Shown piece after piece: positions 5,877 to 9,716 of a stretch of 9,716 nucleotides of DNA (position 1 is the first letter of the stretch; every line of letters begins with the position of its first letter). Source of the stretch: an uncultured Polymorphobacter sp. (lineage in GTDB: Bacteria > Pseudomonadota > Alphaproteobacteria > Sphingomonadales > Sphingomonadaceae). Where the stretch lies: NCBI GenBank assembly GCA_937894055.1, contig CALDHQ010000376.1:1-9716 (forward strand). The letters are read 5' to 3'. The notes beneath the pieces were generated by a model. The model had not been told where the DNA came from. It saw nothing but the letters and a program-made list of their open reading frames with translations, and did not search any database. Both the position numbers and the translations under genes were made by a program.

Positions 5877-7511
5877 ATGACGCGGTTCATTTTTATCACC
5901 GGCGGCGTGGTTTCCTCGCTCGGCAAGGGCCTGATGGCCGCCAGTCTCGCAGCGCTGTTGCAGGCACGCGGCTACCGCGTCCGCATCCGCAAGTTCGATC
6001 CCTATCTCAACGTCGATCCGGGCACGATGTCGCCGTACCAGCACGGCGAAGTCTATGTGACCGATGACGGCGCCGAAACCGACCTCGACCTTGGCCACTA
6101 TGAACGCTTCACCGGCGTCGCCGGACGCCAGTCGGACAACATCACCTCGGGCCGCGTCTATTCGGACATCATCACCAAGGAACGCCGCGGCGACTTCCTG
6201 GGCGCGACGGTGCAGGTCATTCCGCACGTCACCGATGCGATCAAGGCATTCGCGCTAGCCAACACCGATGATGTCGATTTCGTGCTGTGCGAAATCGGCG
6301 GCACTGTCGGCGATATCGAAAGCCTGCCGTTCATCGAAGCCATCCGCCAGCTTCGCAACGACCTCGGCCGCGGCAACAGCGTCTCGATCCATGTGACGTT
6401 GGTGCCGTACATCGCGGCGGCGGGCGAGCTCAAGACCAAACCGACGCAGCATTCGGTACGCGAACTCGCGGCTTTGGGCGTCCAGCCCGACGTGCTGGTG
6501 TGCCGCTGCGAGCACCCGCTGCCCGAAGGCGAGCGCGCGAAGATTGCATTGTTCTGCAATGTGCCGAGCAGCGCCGTTATCGCCGCGCTCGATGCGACCA
6601 GCATCTACAAGGTGCCGCTGCAATATCATGCGCAGGGCCTCGATGACGCGGTGCTCGATGCGTTCGGCACCTCGCCCAAGGGGCTGCCCAACATCACGCG
6701 CTGGGAAGAGATCGAAGACCGGCTGGCGAATTTCGAGGGCGAGGTCACCGTCGGCGTCGTCGGCAAATATGTCGGGCTGCCCGATGCCTATAAGTCATTG
6801 AACGAGGCGTTGGTCCACGGCGGCATCGCCAATCGCGTCAAGGTCAACATCCAGTGGATCGACGCCGAGCTGTTCGCCGGCTCCGAGGACGAGGTCGCGG
6901 CCAAGCTCGAACCTATGCACGCCATTCTGGTGCCCGGCGGCTTCGGCGAGCGCGGCTCGGAAGGCAAAATCGCCAGCGTACGCTTTGCCCGCGAACGCAA
7001 TGTGCCGTTCTTCGGCATCTGCTTCGGCATGCAGCTCGCCTGCGTCGAAGCGGCACGCAACCTTGCCGGCATCGCCGAAGCATCGAGCACCGAATTCGGC
7101 CCGACCGACGAGCCCGTGGTCGGTCTGATCACCGAATGGACGAGCGGCGGTGTGACCGAAACGCGCAGCGAGGATGACGACAAGGGCGGCACGATGCGGC
7201 TTGGCGCCTATCCGGCCGTGCTGGCCGGGAACAGCCATGCCGCGGCGATCTACGGCGCCAATGAAATCAGCGAGCGCCACCGCCACCGCTACGAAGTCAA
7301 CAACCACTACCGTCCGGCGCTTGAAGCGCAGGGGCTGATGTTTACTGGCATGTCGCCCGACGGCGTACTGCCCGAAATCGTCGAGCGCCCCGACCATCCG
7401 TGGTTTGTCGGCGTGCAGTTCCACCCCGAGCTCAAGTCGAAGCCGTTCGATCCGCACCCGCTGTTCGCCAGCTTCATCGCCGCCGCGCTCAAGCAGAGCC
7501 GCCTGGTCTGA
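5877..7511 (+). CDS. pyrG: CTP synthase (glutamine-hydrolysing)
   Basis: PyrG aminates UTP to CTP using ATP and glutamine, the last step of pyrimidine nucleotide synthesis, in the cytoplasm as a tetramer. At 544 residues it has the normal length. The synthetase domain (1-266) carries the P-loop [11 protein letters not shown] at 8-18, D71 and E139 as Mg ligands, and [12 protein letters not shown] at 187-198. The glutaminase domain (about 290-544) carries PGGFGERG at 353-360, the nucleophile C382 in GICFGMQ, and H516 and E518 in the closing HPELKSKP. All catalytic residues are intact. ATG 5877 is chosen because the protein then begins with the conserved [11 protein letters not shown] modest site, GAAGG (5867-5871), precedes it. 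The leader contains a DnaA box and a perfect hairpin. The stop is two bases before the next gene's start, so the two are probably cotranscribed. Confidence 0.97.
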   Translation: MTRFIFITGGVVSSLGKGLMAASLAALLQARGYRVRIRKFDPYLNVDPGTMSPYQHGEVYVTDDGAETDLDLGHYERFTGVAGRQSDNITSGRVYSDIITKERRGDFLGATVQVIPHVTDAIKAFALANTDDVDFVLCEIGGTVGDIESLPFIEAIRQLRNDLGRGNSVSIHVTLVPYIAAAGELKTKPTQHSVRELAALGVQPDVLVCRCEHPLPEGERAKIALFCNVPSSAVIAALDATSIYKVPLQYHAQGLDDAVLDAFGTSPKGLPNITRWEEIEDRLANFEGEVTVGVVGKYVGLPDAYKSLNEALVHGGIANRVKVNIQWIDAELFAGSEDEVAAKLEPMHAILVPGGFGERGSEGKIASVRFARERNVPFFGICFGMQLACVEAARNLAGIAEASSTEFGPTDEPVVGLITEWTSGGVTETRSEDDDKGGTMRLGAYPAVLAGNSHAAAIYGANEISERHRHRYEVNNHYRPALEAQGLMFTGMSPDGVLPEIVERPDHPWFVGVQFHPELKSKPFDPHPLFASFIAAALKQSRLV

Positions 7512-7513
7512 CC

Positions 7514-8344
7514 GTGCGCGGGCGCTGGCTGGCGGGGGTGGCGCTGGTGGTGGCGCTGTCGGCAATACCGGCCCGGGCGCTTGAAGACGAGGAGCATACG
7601 CTCTTCAACCCGGTTCCCGAAGACGAGCTGCGGCCATTGTGTTCAGACAACCCGGGCTTTGGCGTGCCACCGTGCATCGTCGATGCCGGGCATATCATCT
7701 TCGAATTCACCCCTGTGACCGCGACGTTCGATTCGCTCAACGGCGTCAAAACCAGCGACTATGCGCTGGGCGATGTACTGCTGCGTCTCGGGCTAACCGA
7801 AACGCTGGAGACCTTTGTCAACTGGACGCCGCTCAACATCAGCGCGGTCAAAGCCGGTGGCAACAAGGTCACCGAGCACGCGACGGGCTCGATCGGTTTT
7901 GGTCTGAAACAGTCGCTGAAGAATCCTGACGGGGAGGGCTTTTCGATGGCGGTCGAGCCGGCGCTGGCCATACCGACCAATGGTGACGGTGTCGCCTTTG
8001 CCCTGGCGTTGCCGGCATCGCAGTCGCTCGGGCCCTACTGGTCAGTCGGCATCACCCCGGAACTCGACGTCCTGCCCAACGCGCTCGACGGTGGCTACCA
8101 TATGGCCGGCAGCGTCGCGGTCTCGCTGAGCCGCGCGATTTCGTCTTTCGAGCTCGGCGCCGAAATCTACCTCGCCGCAAACCGTGATCCGGCCGGCACC
8201 ATTCATTACGCCACCGCCAACTTCTCGCTGAGCTGGCAGCCGCCCAAAAACGAGAATCTCAGCTTCGATATTGGCGCGGATGTCGGGCTTAATGACGCAA
8301 CTGCCGATATCGAAATCTACTGCGGGCTGTCGCGGCGGTTCTGA
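7514..8344 (+). CDS. Secreted, probably outer-membrane beta-barrel protein (MetA-pathway/PF13557-like transporter)
   Basis: The 276-residue product begins with a signal peptide: RGRWLAG, a hydrophobic run VALVVALSAI and a PARA cleavage site at about residue 22. The mature part has DAGHIIFEFTPV, then GDVLLRLGLTETLETFVNW, GSIGFGLKQSLKN and a C-terminal LSFDIGADVGLND ending in GLSRRF. Alternating amphipathic strands and a terminal aromatic residue suggest an outer-membrane barrel. The pattern resembles the family named after the putative MetA pathway of phenol degradation; exact function is unknown and that name says little about substrate. Two cysteines (LCSDNPGFGVPPC) near the N-terminus could form a disulfide. 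The start is GTG 7514, two bases after the pyrG stop, with no clear Shine-Dalgarno, which suggests translational coupling; upstream extension would run inside pyrG. Family assignment is from memory of pattern, moderately sure. Confidence 0.72.
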   Translation: MRGRWLAGVALVVALSAIPARALEDEEHTLFNPVPEDELRPLCSDNPGFGVPPCIVDAGHIIFEFTPVTATFDSLNGVKTSDYALGDVLLRLGLTETLETFVNWTPLNISAVKAGGNKVTEHATGSIGFGLKQSLKNPDGEGFSMAVEPALAIPTNGDGVAFALALPASQSLGPYWSVGITPELDVLPNALDGGYHMAGSVAVSLSRAISSFELGAEIYLAANRDPAGTIHYATANFSLSWQPPKNENLSFDIGADVGLNDATADIEIYCGLSRRF

Positions 8345-8358
8345 CAGGCACGACATAC

Positions 8359-8389
8359 AAACGAAAACGCCCGGGGGTTAACCCGGGCG
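8359..8389 (-). terminator. Strong intrinsic terminator, minus orientation
   Basis: CGCCCGGG (8368-8375) and CCCGGGCG (8382-8389) form a perfect 8-bp GC stem with the loop GGTTAA. On the minus strand the stem is followed by TTTTCGTTTG (8367-8358), a good T-rich tail. On the plus strand it is followed by CTCGCGG, so it is a poor terminator for the gene ending at 8344, though the hairpin could still protect that transcript. The strong orientation calls for a minus-strand transcript, and no protein gene lies there. Confidence 0.7.
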
Positions 8390-8528
8390 CTCGCGGTGAC
8401 GAGACCTACTTCTGCGTTGGACCGTGCCGAACCAACCCCCCGGCCGACTGCACGCCAACGATAACTTCGCTGCGATCTTTGCGACCGCTATTTCTTCCCT
8501 GAACCCTGGCCATTCAGCCTCGGGCAAT
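8364..8528 (-). ncRNA. Candidate small RNA between the barrel-protein gene and proS
   Basis: A minus-strand unit of about 165 bases is bounded by the promoter-like element at 8535-8563 and the intrinsic terminator at 8359-8389. Its interior is strongly self-complementary. CGTTGG and CCAACG (8415-8420 and 8455-8460) enclose CGTGC and GCACG (8423-8427 and 8450-8454) in a 46-base arm. GCGGTC and GATCGC (8488-8483 and 8477-8472) pair with one G-U. CTGAA and TTCAG (8517-8513 and 8503-8499) form a third stem. It does not match 6S, tmRNA, RNase P or SRP RNA by any signature I know, and I assign no family. A 66-codon frame overlaps it but contains the promoter inside its coding part and has no recognisable motif. 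Existence is inferred, not shown. Confidence 0.42.
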
Positions 8529-8534
8529 GTTGGG

Positions 8535-8563
8535 ACGCTAGGGTGAACCACTTGAAATGTCAT
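8535..8563 (-). promoter_or_regulatory. Promoter-like element driving the candidate small RNA
   Basis: On the minus strand ATGACA (8563-8558) matches the -35 consensus at five of six positions. A 17-base spacer leads to TAGCGT (8540-8535), which keeps the T, A and last T of a -10. Transcription would begin near 8528. With the terminator at 8359-8389 it defines a complete short unit. Confidence 0.45.
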
Positions 8564-8649
8564 CGGCAAATCGTCCACGGCGGCGGTTTGGCGAACGCTT
8601 GTCGCGCAACTGTTGTGTCCTTGCCACAGTCACGCGGGTGGCGGCTGCC

Positions 8650-8677
8650 TTGCGCGTCCGGGTACGCATGCTACACA
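8650..8677 (+). promoter_or_regulatory. Candidate promoter for proS
   Basis: TTGCGC (8650-8655), a 16-base spacer and TACACA (8672-8677) lie about 50 bases before the proS ATG. It resembles the element before secG. The -10 match is modest, so this is a tentative call. Confidence 0.35.
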
Positions 8678-8725
8678 GCCGCGCCGGCCCGGATGGGTGC
8701 GACTGTAACTCGATAAGGTTTTTCC

Positions 8726-9716
8726 ATGCGCCTGAGCCGCTACTTCCTCCCCGTCCTCAAGGAAACGCCGGGTGACGCGCAGATCGTCAGCCACCAGCTG
8801 ATGCTGCGCGCCGGGCTGATTCGCCAGACCGCCGCAGGCATCTATGCCTGGCTGCCGTTGGGCCACCGCGTGCTGCGCAAGATCGAGCAGATCGTTCGCG
8901 AGGAACAGGACCGCGCCGGTGCCATCGAACTGCTGATGCCGACCATCCAGTCGGCCGACCTGTGGCGTTCGTCGGGGCGCTACGACGCCTATGGCCCCGA
9001 AATGCTGCGCATCAAGGATCGCCACAACCGCGAGATGCTGTTCAGCCCGACCGCCGAGGAACTGTTCACGCAGATCTTCGAGAACGGCGCCAAGAGCTAT
9101 CGTGACCTGCCGCGCATGCTCTACCAGATCCAGTGGAAATTCCGCGACGAAGTCCGCCCGCGCTTCGGCGTCATGCGCGGCCGCGAGTTCCTGATGAAGG
9201 ATGCCTATTCCTTCGACCTGACGCGCGAGGCCGGCCAGCACTCCTACAACAAGATGTTCGTGTCCTACCTCAAGACCTTCGCCCGGATGGGGCTGAAGGC
9301 CGTGCCGATGCGCGCCGAAACGGGCCCCATCGGCGGCAAGGACAGCCATGAGTTCCTGATCCTCGCCGACACCGGCGAGTCGGAAGTCTTCCTCGACCGC
9401 GCCTTCCACGACATGGACTGGCAGGCCTTCGAGATCGACTACGACAACGTCGACGCGGTCGCCAAGGTGGTTGACGAGTTCACCTCCAAATACGCCGCCA
9501 CCTCCGAGATGCATGACCAGGCCGATTACGAGAAGCGCGTGCCGGCAGACCGGCGCGTCACGGGCCGTGGCATCGAGGTGGGTCACATCTTCTTCTTCGG
9601 CACCAAGTATTCCGAACCCCTGGGTGCGGTGGTGCAGGGTCCGGACGGCAAGATGGTTCCCGTGCAGTCGGGCTCCTATGGCATCGGTGTCTCGCGTCTT
9701 GTTGGCGGCATCATCG
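8726..9716 (+). CDS. proS: Prolyl-tRNA synthetase, short alphaproteobacterial type (3' end outside the window)
   Basis: ProS charges tRNA-Pro with proline in a two-step ATP-dependent reaction in the cytoplasm. The first 330 residues are present. Class II motif 1 lies at about 31-53 ([15 protein letters not shown]), SPTAEE at 107-112, motif 2 at 139-163 ([17 protein letters not shown], then KDAYSF), and the start of motif 3 at 316-324 (GSYGIGVSR). Between motifs 2 and 3 there is only an insert of roughly 80 residues (about 212-290) and not the 180-residue editing domain of E. coli ProS. This identifies the short alphaproteobacterial form of about 440 residues, in which mischarged Ala-tRNA-Pro is usually cleared by free-standing YbaK/ProX-type proteins. 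About 110 residues, including the anticodon-binding domain, lie beyond the window. ATG 8726 follows AAGG by seven bases. The gap upstream indicates its own promoter. Confidence 0.96.
   Translation, partial: MRLSRYFLPVLKETPGDAQIVSHQLMLRAGLIRQTAAGIYAWLPLGHRVLRKIEQIVREEQDRAGAIELLMPTIQSADLWRSSGRYDAYGPEMLRIKDRHNREMLFSPTAEELFTQIFENGAKSYRDLPRMLYQIQWKFRDEVRPRFGVMRGREFLMKDAYSFDLTREAGQHSYNKMFVSYLKTFARMGLKAVPMRAETGPIGGKDSHEFLILADTGESEVFLDRAFHDMDWQAFEIDYDNVDAVAKVVDEFTSKYAATSEMHDQADYEKRVPADRRVTGRGIEVGHIFFFGTKYSEPLGAVVQGPDGKMVPVQSGSYGIGVSRLVGGII

Larger units (their letters stand above)
8345..8725. other. Non-protein-coding interval before proS
   Basis: I find no credible protein gene in these 381 bases. 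The left part (8359-8563) holds the candidate minus-strand RNA with its promoter and terminator. The right part (8564-8725) should contain the proS promoter and leader. The small frames here on both strands show no family motif, signal or ribosome site. Confidence 0.6.

Noticed and set aside
8364..8528. The minus-strand structured region as 6S RNA, tmRNA, SRP RNA or RNase P RNA
   Set aside because: I found no proteolysis-tag reading frame, no SRP tetraloop motif, no RNase P core and no convincing 6S central bubble. A partial CAGGGTTCAGGG likeness to the 6S 3' half is too short to rely on.
8378..8578. A 66-codon minus-strand frame in the gap before proS
   Set aside because: No ribosome site, no motif, its frame ends inside the terminator stem, and a promoter-like element lies within it. 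A structured RNA explains the region better.
8630..9586. A 318-codon minus-strand frame across proS
   Set aside because: The plus frame is clearly prolyl-tRNA synthetase with all motifs. The antisense frame shows no family features and is a composition artefact.
1..9716. CRISPR arrays, tRNA genes, insertion sequences, toxin-antitoxin or phage-defence genes
   Set aside because: I saw no spaced direct repeats beyond the Pho-box array, no cloverleaf with conserved T-arm bases, no transposase motifs and no defence-type protein families.

Overview
The window looks like a chromosomal segment from an alphaproteobacterium, most likely a sphingomonad (Sphingomonadales). It is GC-rich and has few Shine-Dalgarno sites of full strength. 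Its gene content and order, a PpiD-type foldase overlapping trpE and divergent from tpiA-secG-pyrG, is a familiar sphingomonad arrangement. The closing gene is a short, alphaproteobacterial-type prolyl-tRNA synthetase. The taxon call is inference from gene families and context, not from a marker comparison.

Layout. Bases 1-325 (minus) hold the 5' end of a phosphate-selective porin (OprP/OprO family). It is preceded by a repeated Pho-box-like array (407-446), which suggests control by PhoB under phosphate limitation. Bases 336-839 (minus) hold an odd reading frame: a signal peptide and an amidohydrolase-like N-terminal segment, then a short stretch resembling the catalytic-cysteine region of aldehyde dehydrogenases, then translation running through the porin promoter. 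It is probably a degenerate chimeric remnant. A near-perfect 28-bp palindrome (849-876) lies just in front of it. Bases 917-2419 (trpE) and 2416-4362 (ppiD-like) form a minus-strand operon with a 4-base overlap and a recognisable promoter at 4403-4431. The usual trpG-trpD-trpC continuation is absent, so synteny breaks at about 840-917.

On the plus strand, tpiA (4521-5255), secG (5369-5764) and pyrG (5877-7511) follow in turn, with short leaders that contain inverted repeats and, before pyrG, a consensus DnaA box. A small secreted or outer-membrane beta-barrel-like protein (7514-8344) starts two bases after the pyrG stop. Bases 8345-8725 contain no convincing protein gene. They do contain a minus-strand promoter-like element, about 165 bases of self-complementary sequence and an intrinsic terminator with a T-rich tail, together a candidate small RNA. 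proS begins at 8726 and runs off the end.

Most of the window is ordinary housekeeping: tryptophan synthesis, envelope protein folding, glycolysis, secretion, CTP synthesis and tRNA charging. I found no new multi-gene system. The parts that most merit a second look are non-coding or decayed: the Pho-box array, the palindrome, the chimeric frame and the candidate minus-strand RNA.
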